DNA of 64,000 nt from Paenibacillus sp. D2_2 (GTDB taxonomy: Bacteria > Bacillota > Bacilli > Paenibacillales > Paenibacillaceae): NCBI RefSeq assembly GCF_031199965.1, contig NZ_CP133605.1, positions 2,202,501-2,266,500 of the forward strand. The letters run 5' to 3'. A model generated the notes under the pieces. It saw only the letters and a program-made list of their open reading frames with translations, was not told the origin of the DNA and made no database searches. The position numbers and the translations under genes are program-made. This document shows positions 39,956 to 48,091 of the stretch, one piece after another (within the stretch, counting starts at the first letter, position 1; every line of letters starts with the position of its first letter).

Positions 39956-41584
39956 ATGCATATTAAAAAAATTGAGATAAAGAACTGGCTCGGAATCAAA
40001 GAGTTATTATTTAACCCAGGAAAATTCAATAAGGTTTCTGGCGATTCTGGCACAGGTAAGACAAGCCTTGTCGAAGCGTTAGAAAAGGTATTTACGAATA
40101 AAAACCGCCGCACAGAAGTGATTCGTCATGACCAAGAAGAAGCGGAATTGTTTGTGGAATTGGATGACGGTCTACAGGCTACTCGTAAGATCCGGACGGA
40201 AAAATCTGATTATTTGAAGGTAAAGCATGATTCAAAGGCAGTAGCAAGCACAGAAACATTTCTTCGAAAGTTGATTAACGGCGAGATATTCCGACCGATT
40301 GAGTTTGTCCAGAAGACAACTAAGGAGCAAACAGAAATCATTTTAAACATGCTGCAGATCGGATGGACGGTTGATGATATTAAAAACTGGTTCAGTGAGG
40401 TTCCCGAAGCTGATTATCAACTTCACATCCTACAAATTTTGAAGCAAATTGAAACTGGTTATTATGCTGAACGTGAGAGCATTAACAGAGAAATCAACTT
40501 GTTACGGGCGAATATCGAGGGTATTAAGCGCGATTTGCCACCAAACTATAACGGTGATGAATGGCGCAGCGTGAACCTACAGGAGCTATATAACCAACTG
40601 TCAGAAGCGGAGGCGTCCAATAAACGGCTAGAAGAAGCTAAGTCCTTGATTGATGGCCTTTCCCTACGTATTGACGATATTAAACGCCGGGCAACACACG
40701 CAGCGGAGGAAAAGAAGCTTGATTACAACAGACAGCGTGACTCCTTAACAGCAGCCGTTACTAGATTGGAAGATAGTATACAGCGTGAACAGCTAGTAAT
40801 TGATGATACAGACCGGAGGATTATTGAAGAATCTACACGCTTGGACAACGAGCTTGAACAAGCAATCGAACGCTTGAAACTACAATATCAAGCCAAAAAG
40901 CAAACTATGCGTGGAGAAGTCCGGTCTGCATCCGAACAATCCCGTGTGTTTATAGCGGAGTACAGGGAACAAATTGCTGAGAAAAAGACTACTCTTACCA
41001 ACATTGAAGATCATGAGCGCAAAGATTTAGAGAAAATCGCGGATCATGAATCTAATCTTATTGCTACCGAAAACGAGAAGTCAGGTAACGCTCAAGAGGT
41101 TATTGATACGGTTGAATATATCGACCCTGCACCGCTAAAAGAAACAGCTGATCAGGCGGCATCCATGAAAGAATATCTGCGTGAATGGGAACGGATGAAT
41201 GATATTATCCGCGAGAAATTAACGCCTAAGGAAGAACGCAGCGCCGAACTGACAGCCAAAATTAAGACGGCTAGGGATCTGCCAAAGGAACTGCTCAAAA
41301 CAGCATCATTGCCAGTAGATGGATTGTCTGTAGATGAACAAGGGCGTATTAGAATCGACGAGACTCTTATTGACGGACTATCTGAAGGTGAAGCGCTGGA
41401 ATTCGCTTTTAAGTTAGCGAAAGCCCAAGCAGGGGACTTGAAAGTTATCTGTGTTGATGGGTGGCAGAACCTTGGAAGCAAGCAACAGGAGATTATCGAA
41501 TCTTCTAAATCGGATGAATACCAATACTTTGTACTCGAAACAATAGATGGCCAAGACTTAAACATTGAAGTGGTGGAGGGGTAA
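39956..41584 (+). CDS. SMC/SbcC-like ATPase of the phage recombination module
   Basis: 542 residues. Walker A in VSGDSGTGKTSLVEAL near the N terminus, a long coiled-coil middle (about 190-380), and a C-terminal SGEALEFAFKLA-like signature (LSEGEALEFAFKLAKAQAG) and Walker B LKVICVDGW. This is the half-length RecN/SbcC-type ATPase often found beside RecT in Firmicute phages. Acts on DNA ends, probably with the exonuclease encoded next-but-one. ATG after TAGGAGGAC. Confidence 0.85.
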   Translation: MHIKKIEIKNWLGIKELLFNPGKFNKVSGDSGTGKTSLVEALEKVFTNKNRRTEVIRHDQEEAELFVELDDGLQATRKIRTEKSDYLKVKHDSKAVASTETFLRKLINGEIFRPIEFVQKTTKEQTEIILNMLQIGWTVDDIKNWFSEVPEADYQLHILQILKQIETGYYAERESINREINLLRANIEGIKRDLPPNYNGDEWRSVNLQELYNQLSEAEASNKRLEEAKSLIDGLSLRIDDIKRRATHAAEEKKLDYNRQRDSLTAAVTRLEDSIQREQLVIDDTDRRIIEESTRLDNELEQAIERLKLQYQAKKQTMRGEVRSASEQSRVFIAEYREQIAEKKTTLTNIEDHERKDLEKIADHESNLIATENEKSGNAQEVIDTVEYIDPAPLKETADQAASMKEYLREWERMNDIIREKLTPKEERSAELTAKIKTARDLPKELLKTASLPVDGLSVDEQGRIRIDETLIDGLSEGEALEFAFKLAKAQAGDLKVICVDGWQNLGSKQQEIIESSKSDEYQYFVLETIDGQDLNIEVVEG

Positions 41585-41587
41585 ACC

Positions 41588-42395
41588 ATGTCAGATAAAT
41601 TACTAGTTATTCATAATAACCTTGAAAAATTGATAGATTCCAAGCGCGAAGCGATGCCTACTAGCTTTAACAAAACACGCTTTATCCAAAACTGTATGAC
41701 TGTATTGCAGGATACAAAAGGTATTGAACAGTGCGAACCGGTTAGCGTAGCAAGGACGATGCTTAAAGGAGCATTCCTTGGTTTGGACTTTTTCAATAAG
41801 GAATGCTATGCGATCGTGTATAACGAAAATGTAGGCACAAAAGAAAACCCTAAATGGGTTAAGGGAATGCAATTTCAGACTGATTATAAGGGAGAAAAGA
41901 AGCTTGCCAAGAAGTATAGCGTTCGCCCGGTTAAAGATATTTACGCCAAGGTAGTTCGTGAAGGTGATGAATTTACAGAAGAGATTAAAGATGGCCAACA
42001 AACAATTCAATTTAAGCCACATCCATTTAACAATGGAGATATCATCGGGGCATTTGCCGTAGCTTTATTCGAAGATGGCGGCATGGTATATGAGGTAATG
42101 AGTGCCCCCGAAATAGAGGAAACAAGAAAAAACTACTCGAAACAAGCTAACGGTCAAGCATGGACCAAGAGTACAGGCGAAATGTACAAAAAGACGGTTT
42201 ATCGCCGGCTGATGTAAAAATATTGAACTTGATTTTGACACGATTGAACAAGCACAAGCTTTTGAAGATTCTAGCGATTTCGATATGAGTAAGGAACCAA
42301 AGCCAGTACAACAAAGTCCATTAAATGAGTCTGTTGAAATGACTGAAGCTGAATACACGGTAGTAATGGACGGTGATACAAATGAAACTGAATAA
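41588..42395 (+). CDS. recT: RecT-family single-strand annealing protein (frame change near 3' end)
   Basis: RecT motifs are clear: TRFIQNCMTVLQ, GAFLGLDFFNKECYAIVYN, MQFQTDYKGEKKLAKKYSVR, AYE-like DIIGAFAVALFEDGGMVYEVMSAPEIEE. The frame ends at 42217 in TVYRRLM, whereas RecT proteins read RRLCK here; shifting back one base at about 42210-42214 gives RRLCKNIELDFDTIE and an acidic tail to 42395 (about 268 residues). Here one base is in excess, unlike the deletions in the host genes. Anneals single strands during phage recombination with the exonuclease next to it. Confidence 0.88.
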
Positions 42396-43188
42396 GGATA
42401 ATTACTTCAGTCAAGATGCTAACCGTCACTATATGTCAGTATCACAGTTCAAAAGCTTCCTGCCCTCATATGGAGGGTGTGAAGCTGGGGCGATGGCTAA
42501 GATTAACGGGGAATACGAATCTGCTCCAATTGCAGCCTTTATGGAAGGGCATTATGTACATGCTTGGAATGAAGGAACATTGGACGAGTTTAAGGCTAAT
42601 AACCCCGATCTATACAGCAGCCGGGGAGCTACGGCAGGGCAATTGAAATCAAACTTTCAGCACTGTAACAAGATGATTGAGGTTTTAGAAAACGATCCGT
42701 TAGTTATGAAAGCATTAGCCGGGCGAAAAGAGGTTATCTTTACTACCGAATTGTTCGGCATACCATGGAAAGTAATGCTGGATAGCTACCAAAAGAATCT
42801 ATTTGCTGACGTAAAGACGATGCGAGAAATGAGCGGAAAGTTTTGGAATACAGAAATAGGAGTATATGAGAACTTCATATATCACTATGGTTATCACATT
42901 CAGATGGCGATTTATGCGGAAGTCGAGAAGATTGAGAGTGGTCGCAAAGATTGGCTCCTACCACATATGGTTATTGTTACAAAGCAAGATCCACCCGACC
43001 ATGAAATTATTTATTTTGATTATGACGCTATCGAACAAGGTTTGCACATTGTAAGCAAACATATAGAGCGAGTAAAGGCAGTTAAAAGCGGATCAGTTGA
43101 ACCAGTTCGTTGCGAGAAATGCGAATACTGCCGGGCAACAAAGAAGATACAGACTATCAAACACTTTTCTGAATTAGCAGTTTACTAG
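42382..43188 (+). CDS. PD-(D/E)XK nuclease, RecE-like partner of RecT
   Basis: About 268 residues from ATG 42382, overlapping the restored recT end. MSVSQFKSFLPSYGGCEAGA, FMEGHYVHAWNEGTLDEF, GIPWKVMLDSYQKNLFADVKTM (catalytic D...D-x-K pattern), HYGYHIQMAIYAEV, then a C-terminal four-cysteine patch CEKCEYCRATKK. This is the RecE-like PDDEXK exonuclease associated with RecT in phages. Confidence 0.85.
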   Translation: MKLNKDNYFSQDANRHYMSVSQFKSFLPSYGGCEAGAMAKINGEYESAPIAAFMEGHYVHAWNEGTLDEFKANNPDLYSSRGATAGQLKSNFQHCNKMIEVLENDPLVMKALAGRKEVIFTTELFGIPWKVMLDSYQKNLFADVKTMREMSGKFWNTEIGVYENFIYHYGYHIQMAIYAEVEKIESGRKDWLLPHMVIVTKQDPPDHEIIYFDYDAIEQGLHIVSKHIERVKAVKSGSVEPVRCEKCEYCRATKKIQTIKHFSELAVY

Positions 43189-43199
43189 GAGGTAATAAC

Positions 43200-43571
43200 A
43201 TGAACGTATTTTCATTAATCGGTAATCTGACAAGGGATCCTGAACTCAAATATAGCGGTGAAGGCAAAGCCTATACTAAGTTTTCTGTTGCTGTACCAAG
43301 AAGATTTAACCGGAATGAAGCTGATTTTTTCAACTGCACGGCATTCGGAAAACAAGCTGAAAATGTAGCTGAGTATTGTCGGAAGGGTTCAAAAGTCGGG
43401 GTAGTGGGTCAGGTCAATATTGACCGCAAGGAAGATAGGACTTACACCAATATCCTGGTTGATTCAGTTGAGTTTCTAACACATAAAGGCAGTCAATCTA
43501 ATAACAAACAAGATCCATTTCAAAACGATGGTAAACCGATCGATATATCGAACGATGACTTGCCATTTTAG
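43200..43571 (+). CDS. ssb: Phage single-stranded DNA-binding protein
   Basis: 123 residues, short SSB. OB-fold with MNVFSLIGNLTRDPELKYSG, FFNCTAFGKQAENVAEYCRKG and the acidic tail ending DDLPF, which recruits partner proteins. Twelve bases after the exonuclease gene, with AGGAGGTAATAAC as ribosome binding site. Confidence 0.95.
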   Translation: MNVFSLIGNLTRDPELKYSGEGKAYTKFSVAVPRRFNRNEADFFNCTAFGKQAENVAEYCRKGSKVGVVGQVNIDRKEDRTYTNILVDSVEFLTHKGSQSNNKQDPFQNDGKPIDISNDDLPF

Positions 43572-43582
43572 GCGGTGATCAT

Positions 43583-43993
43583 ATGTATGACTTTGGACAC
43601 AATCCGGTTCCTAAACCTGGACAAGAGGTAAAGAGTCGAAGAAACAAACTACAAACACCGCAGCGACAAAGAAAACAAGGCGGAGAGCTAACCAAGGAAG
43701 AAGTTCGGGCAGAGGTAAAGAAACGTGATGGGAACTGGTGCTTACTGAGTGGTAAGCCAGGCCCCGGACTTCATCTCCATAGGGTGTGCTATAGCGGCAT
43801 GGGCGGCGGTGGCGGTAAGTACGAAGTAAGTAATTGTGTGTTGTTGTCTGACTCTATGCATCGGCTTGTACATTCTAGTAAACGAACATGGCAGCCGCTG
43901 CTTTTAAACTTTTTGGATACAAAAAAGCAAGGTAATGACCCAAGCGCAATATTAAATGAGCTACGAAATAAAGCTAAATTAAGCGGGTGGTGA
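43583..43993 (+). CDS. HNH-like nuclease domain protein
   Basis: 136 residues. A basic N terminus is followed by an HNH-like fold: NWCLLSGKPGPGLHLHRVCY, then a glycine-rich stretch, SNCVLLSDSMHRLVHSS. The paired zinc cysteines of many HNH enzymes are absent. The location between ssb and the replication gene suggests a role in phage recombination. Confidence 0.7.
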   Translation: MYDFGHNPVPKPGQEVKSRRNKLQTPQRQRKQGGELTKEEVRAEVKKRDGNWCLLSGKPGPGLHLHRVCYSGMGGGGGKYEVSNCVLLSDSMHRLVHSSKRTWQPLLLNFLDTKKQGNDPSAILNELRNKAKLSGW

Positions 43994-43994
43994 C

Positions 43995-44783
43995 ATGAAA
44001 GAAGCATATTACTTCTCGCATGACTGTAACGCCAGGCATGACCCTAAAATGACAGCCATGCGAGCTGCATACGGAGCTGAAGGTTACGGTTGGTACTGGA
44101 TGCTCATAGAAATGATGATGGAGTCTAGTGACTACAAACTTGATATGCAATCCAAATACACATTCAATGCATTTGCATTGCAATTGCAATCAGAAACGAT
44201 GCAAATGCAGAAATTTGTACAAGATTGCATTAATGAATTCGAGTTGTTTGTATCAGATGGTCAGTTTTTCTGGAGCAAGTCATTACTAAGGCGTATGGAA
44301 AAGCGTAAAAAAACCAGTGAAAAACGATCAGAAGCAGCAAATAAACGCTGGAGTAATGCAAATGCATCTAAAAGCGATGCAAATGCAATGCAAAATGATG
44401 CAAAGGAAAGTAAAGGAAAGGAAAGTAAAGTAAATGAAAATATAAAAGATATATGCGTGTCGGATGAATCCAACAAATATGATTCTGAGTTTGAAAACTT
44501 TTGGTCGGCATATCCTCCAAAGCGTAAAAGAGACAAAGCGAAGACATATAAAACCTGGCTTAAGAAAACAAAGTCCTTTGACAAAGTTAAAATGACGGAA
44601 TGTGTGGAGCGATATGCAGCAGATAAAAAAACAATCGGTTATGACGGAAGTTACGCCAAGATGCCAACAACATTTTTAAACGCAGAAACATACAAGGACT
44701 ATTTAACCGGAGGTGACGGTAGTGAAAGCACAGGATCTAGCCATGGCACTTCCGGAAAGTATACGGACTTCATTATCGAGTAA
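43995..44783 (+). CDS. Phage replication initiator (DUF4373/Lin1244-type)
   Basis: 262 residues. N-terminal DUF4373 domain (YYFSHDCNARHDPKMTAMRA, YGWYWMLIEMM), a low-complexity Asn/Ala/Asp/Lys linker (about 115-150), and a C-terminal domain FENFWSAYPPKRKRDKAKTY typical of phage replication proteins. The linker DNA contains repeated ATGCAAATGCA sites. The next gene is the DnaC-like loader, whose start overlaps, as in other Gram-positive phages. Confidence 0.85.
   Translation: MKEAYYFSHDCNARHDPKMTAMRAAYGAEGYGWYWMLIEMMMESSDYKLDMQSKYTFNAFALQLQSETMQMQKFVQDCINEFELFVSDGQFFWSKSLLRRMEKRKKTSEKRSEAANKRWSNANASKSDANAMQNDAKESKGKESKVNENIKDICVSDESNKYDSEFENFWSAYPPKRKRDKAKTYKTWLKKTKSFDKVKMTECVERYAADKKTIGYDGSYAKMPTTFLNAETYKDYLTGGDGSESTGSSHGTSGKYTDFIIE
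44166..44404. repeat. ATGCAAATGCA repeats inside the initiator gene, candidate origin
   Basis: The 11-base word ATGCAAATGCA occurs at 44199-44209, 44356-44366 and 44377-44387, with a near copy in inverse orientation (ATGCATTTGCAT) at 44167-44178 and partial copies at 44388 and 44398. Initiator genes of temperate phages often contain their own origin as repeats. The protein linker they encode is low-complexity, so the DNA repeats may be the reason for it. Confidence 0.45.
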
Positions 44784-45564
44784 TAATCCAACTTGGGAAC
44801 ATTGGGGCTGCTGCATCGCGTGTCATAAGTTGCTTGGTTATAAAGAGTACGCGATTTTAGGGCGTACCAGAAAATTTAGAATCCATTGTGACTGTGAGAT
44901 TGAACATGATAAGCAGCAACGAGTCATCCAAGAACGCAAGGCCCGCACTCTTGAAGTGCAGAAAATATTCAACCGTTTGAACCTTATACCTGATTCTTTG
45001 ACAAATGCAGGATTCAAGAACTTCCAGCAGCGCGAAGGATCAGAAAAAATATACGAGATTGCCAAAGGGTTTTACCGAAACTTCGAAAATGAAAAATTCG
45101 GTTATGTATTTTTCGGGACACCAGGCAATGGAAAAAGTCATCTAGCTAGAGCGGTGCAACGTTCGTTAGACGCTGATGGATGGCCTACATTGTTTCTTGA
45201 CTGGCCTAAACTATCAGAACTAGCTAGAAGGTCGATCAAGGATGAACGAATAAATCTATCAGCGATAGTAAGGGCGGCGATAGATGTTGATTTGCTAGTG
45301 CTGGACGACATTGGAACCGGATGGCTAACGGATTTTGAATTTAAAAACGTAGCGTTCCCGATTATCAATGGACGGCAAAACAAGAAGACATTGTACACCG
45401 CTAATTTAAGCCCAGAACGTTTAGAGGCATGGTTTGCTAGTGATAAGGACGGGAAAGCACTGGATGAAGACGGTCGTTGCATCGATCGGATAATAGGAGA
45501 TTGTAAGTTTGTCCATAACAAAGCAACAAGCATGCGGCGAGAGCGGGCGAGAATCATTGATTAG
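44722..45564 (+). CDS. DnaC-like helicase loader ATPase
   Basis: About 280 residues. A four-cysteine N-terminal zinc motif (CCIACHKLLGY...HCDCEIEHD), Walker A FFGTPGNGKSHLARAV, Walker B VDLLVLDDIGTGW and sensor LYTANLSPERL. Loads the replicative helicase at the phage origin. GTG 44722 is preferred because GGAGGT lies 7 bases upstream; the reading frame is open further upstream. Confidence 0.9.
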   Translation: MKAQDLAMALPESIRTSLSSNNPTWEHWGCCIACHKLLGYKEYAILGRTRKFRIHCDCEIEHDKQQRVIQERKARTLEVQKIFNRLNLIPDSLTNAGFKNFQQREGSEKIYEIAKGFYRNFENEKFGYVFFGTPGNGKSHLARAVQRSLDADGWPTLFLDWPKLSELARRSIKDERINLSAIVRAAIDVDLLVLDDIGTGWLTDFEFKNVAFPIINGRQNKKTLYTANLSPERLEAWFASDKDGKALDEDGRCIDRIIGDCKFVHNKATSMRRERARIID

Positions 45565-45574
45565 GAGGTAAGCA

Positions 45575-45757
45575 ATGAAACACATAGATGATTACGAAAT
45601 GATAGACAAGGATATTGAGTCATCAATGCGGTTTGCTCGGGAGTGCTTTGCAGCGGAAGAAATTGCAAACGATACAAGCCGGGATTTATTGGACCGGATC
45701 AGAGCAAGCGCAGAACTGCAATACAAGCAGGGGAAAGCTCGGGCCGAGGTGATGTAA
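45575..45757 (+). CDS. Small hypothetical phage protein
   Basis: 60 residues, acidic helices (DYEMIDKDIESSMRFARECF). It has TTAGGAGG upstream and is separated by no gap from the next gene. Unknown. Confidence 0.6.
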   Translation: MKHIDDYEMIDKDIESSMRFARECFAAEEIANDTSRDLLDRIRASAELQYKQGKARAEVM

Positions 45758-46000
45758 ATGGCAGTAAGTAAAGAGGATCGGAGACGGTATCAAGAAACGG
45801 CATGGAAGAAGGAAATGACGGAAATATTTGAATCGCTGGAATGGTCACTTTTCGAGAACTTTCAACGTGCCGACAGCATCATGGCTAAAATGTCAACCGA
45901 AGCTTCAGCATGCCAGATCCCCGGAGAATTCAGGGAACAGTTTATGAGGGACAAGCTAATAGACATGTTTGAACAGATTGCAGAACAAAGAGGAGGCTGA
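45758..46000 (+). CDS. Small hypothetical phage protein
   Basis: 80 residues, helical, starting immediately after the stop of the preceding gene. It includes WSLFENFQRADSIMAKMSTE. Unknown. Confidence 0.6.
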   Translation: MAVSKEDRRRYQETAWKKEMTEIFESLEWSLFENFQRADSIMAKMSTEASACQIPGEFREQFMRDKLIDMFEQIAEQRGG

Positions 46001-46004
46001 ATAA

Positions 46005-46541
46005 ATGACTAGATTCGTAGGAATAGACCCAAGTACTAAAACTGGACTAGTGATACTGAATGAATACGGAATAGTAGAGACACAAATTGAGGTTCTATTA
46101 AAAAACGGCACTCACTCAACGGCTACGGAATTGCAAGAATACGGCAGGGAAATTGCATTCTACGTTAATGATCATGATGTTGTTTGCATAGAGGGGTTTT
46201 CATTCGGATCAAAGGGGCAAGGAGTAAGCACGCAATACGGTGTTGGCTTTGCTATCAGGTTTGCTTTACAGGATATGGGGATACGGTTTTTAGATCCAAC
46301 ACCGAGCCAAGTCAAAAAGTTTGCAACCGGTAAGGGAAATACATCAAAAGACAATATGGTAATTCCCATTTTTAAAACGTGGAAGTTCGAACATGAATCA
46401 GATAACGTACGAGACGCCTTTGTTTTGGCTCAGATTGCACGATCAGTACGCACTGGTGTATTTACAACCAAATACCAGCAGGAAGTCATACAGGCGATTC
46501 TAGGCGGTAATAAGGACAAGAAGAAATCAAAGGCGGTGTAA
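46005..46541 (+). CDS. RuvC-like Holliday junction resolvase
   Basis: 178 residues with the RNase H fold: first acidic residue in FVGIDPSTKTGLVIL, second in VVCIEGFSFGSKGQG, and third and fourth in ESDNVRDAFVLAQIA. Phage members of this family resolve junctions or branched DNA before packaging. ATG after AGAGGAGGC, in the replication operon. Confidence 0.88.
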   Translation: MTRFVGIDPSTKTGLVILNEYGIVETQIEVLLKNGTHSTATELQEYGREIAFYVNDHDVVCIEGFSFGSKGQGVSTQYGVGFAIRFALQDMGIRFLDPTPSQVKKFATGKGNTSKDNMVIPIFKTWKFEHESDNVRDAFVLAQIARSVRTGVFTTKYQQEVIQAILGGNKDKKKSKAV

Positions 46542-46543
46542 CC

Positions 46544-46783
46544 ATGGGTCCAAGACAACAAGCAATCATTAATTTTATTGCAGAGTACAGAGAGTTAAAT
46601 GGTTATTCACCAACAATTCGCGAAATTCAAATTGGCGTAAATTTAGCTTCGCCGTCAACAGTAGATGGACACTTGAATCGATTGGAAACGAACGGATACA
46701 TCACAAGGAAAACCAATATACCACGGACCATTCTATTAACCGCCAAGGGAGACGAAGCTAGGAGTTCATTACAGACACTTTAA
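46544..46783 (+). CDS. LexA-type DNA-binding domain protein
   Basis: 79 residues, only the LexA winged helix-turn-helix (RQQAIINFIAEYRELNGYSP, TIREIQIGVNLASPSTVDGH, LNRLETNGYITR) with no peptidase domain. It could occupy SOS or phage operators without being cleaved. It has no gap to the resolvase gene. Interesting as a potential SOS-dampener, which is inference. Confidence 0.85.
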   Translation: MGPRQQAIINFIAEYRELNGYSPTIREIQIGVNLASPSTVDGHLNRLETNGYITRKTNIPRTILLTAKGDEARSSLQTL

Positions 46784-46905
46784 ACACTCGGGAGTATAAA
46801 CGGAAGGATACAAACTAAAGAGGCTTATACCGGCTTACAGGGCAGTGCGCAAGTGTAAATCTTAGTTTTCGGATCGTTTAACTAAAAATTGAGAGGAAGA
46901 TGAAA

Positions 46906-47571
46906 ATGTACGACTACGATTTTTACAACGAACCTAATGAATTTGAGCAGCAGGTAGATGAGTTTAAGGAATCGCTTATGAACTCAGTCCGCGATGATTA
47001 TAAAGCCAAAATGGACAAGCTGCGTAAGGAAAATGCAGAACTGCAAGAGGTTAAGAAAAATTTTGAAGCTATCAAGCGTGATTTCAACCAGAAGGTTCTT
47101 GAACTGGATATGCAAAAGCGGACTTTGAAAAATGATGTTCGAAGAGAACGGCTCCTAGAGTTGATGGGAGATTTTAAGGTCGAATTATTTAGAGTGAATT
47201 ACGACTGGAAGAGTGGTCCTAAGTGCGATAAATGTGATGAAGCAAGGAACATTTATTATAAGTCTCCATTAGGGAATCAAAAGGTTGAGCAATGTGATTG
47301 TAAAAACAATATTAAATACTACTATCCAAGACCACATATCTGCTCTTCATTTGAACTTCGTAACGGTAAATTTGTGGCTTGGTACAAACCTTATTGCGAA
47401 GCTGATGGCATGGAATTTGAGACTATCGGATCTTCAAGTGTCCCAAGATTCATTTACAAAGGTGAAGATTTCGAATTGATCAAAGAAGAGCACTATTACG
47501 TATACTTCGAAACTCAGGAACAATGTCAGGCTTATTGTGACTGGTTAACGGTTAAGGAGGATAACCAATGA
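46906..47571 (+). CDS. Hypothetical phage protein with coiled coil and zinc-like cysteines
   Basis: About 221 residues. The N-terminal half is a coiled coil (DDYKAKMDKLRKENAELQEV); then CDKCDEARNIYYK and QCDCKN give a four-cysteine patch, followed by a folded C-terminal part. ATG 46906 is preferred to 46900 by spacing from GAGAGGA. Function unknown. Confidence 0.6.
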   Translation: MYDYDFYNEPNEFEQQVDEFKESLMNSVRDDYKAKMDKLRKENAELQEVKKNFEAIKRDFNQKVLELDMQKRTLKNDVRRERLLELMGDFKVELFRVNYDWKSGPKCDKCDEARNIYYKSPLGNQKVEQCDCKNNIKYYYPRPHICSSFELRNGKFVAWYKPYCEADGMEFETIGSSSVPRFIYKGEDFELIKEEHYYVYFETQEQCQAYCDWLTVKEDNQ

Positions 47572-47765
47572 AACAAGTATCTATTTTGAAAAGTGATTCA
47601 GTAACAGCAAACAATGACGGAGTATTGATAAAGAGTGGATCGACAGAGATTTTTCTAGGTTGGGATATTGTAGGGAAAATTGCAGATGTTTCTGAACCGC
47701 ATTTTCAGAAAGAAATGATGATGGCTTTCGGGAGTTTGGTTTTGGAGGCTAATACCCATGAATAA
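47568..47765 (+). CDS. Small hypothetical phage protein
   Basis: 65 residues, overlapping the stop of the preceding gene by four bases. Beta-strand rich start (QVSILKSDSVTANNDGVLIK). Unknown. Confidence 0.55.
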   Translation: MKQVSILKSDSVTANNDGVLIKSGSTEIFLGWDIVGKIADVSEPHFQKEMMMAFGSLVLEANTHE

Positions 47766-48084
47766 CCGGATACAAGAATTAATAGCGGCAGTTGATTGGT
47801 GTAAGAGCTTTGAATACAGCTTATTCCATATTACATTAACGGCGGCAGAAGAAATCGTATCCGAATATGACCGACTACAAGAAGGCCGTAATGCTGCTAT
47901 AAGGGCTCTGGAAAAAGCAGAACAATTCATCAGTGCGATGATGGAGTTTTATGGAGAAGGATTAACGGTTTACAACTGGCATCAAAACGGAGACGGAGAA
48001 CCGTGGGATAACTTTTTTGATAGCAACATGGAAGGTAACGAATTGGAATCTATCCGTACTGCTTTATCCCACCTGAAAGGATGA
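47758..48084 (+). CDS. Hypothetical phage protein
   Basis: 108 residues, overlapping the previous gene by eight bases. Helical N half (IQELIAAVDWCKSFEYSLFH) and Trp-rich C half (YNWHQNGDGEPWDNFF). Unknown. Confidence 0.55.
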   Translation: MNNRIQELIAAVDWCKSFEYSLFHITLTAAEEIVSEYDRLQEGRNAAIRALEKAEQFISAMMEFYGEGLTVYNWHQNGDGEPWDNFFDSNMEGNELESIRTALSHLKG

Positions 48085-48091
48085 ATAAACA

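Noticed and set aside
39956..41584. The SMC-like ATPase as DndD, partner of the DndC-like protein
   Set aside because: It is shorter than DndD and is set directly beside RecT and the exonuclease, about 10 kb from the DndC-like gene; a recombination role fits better.
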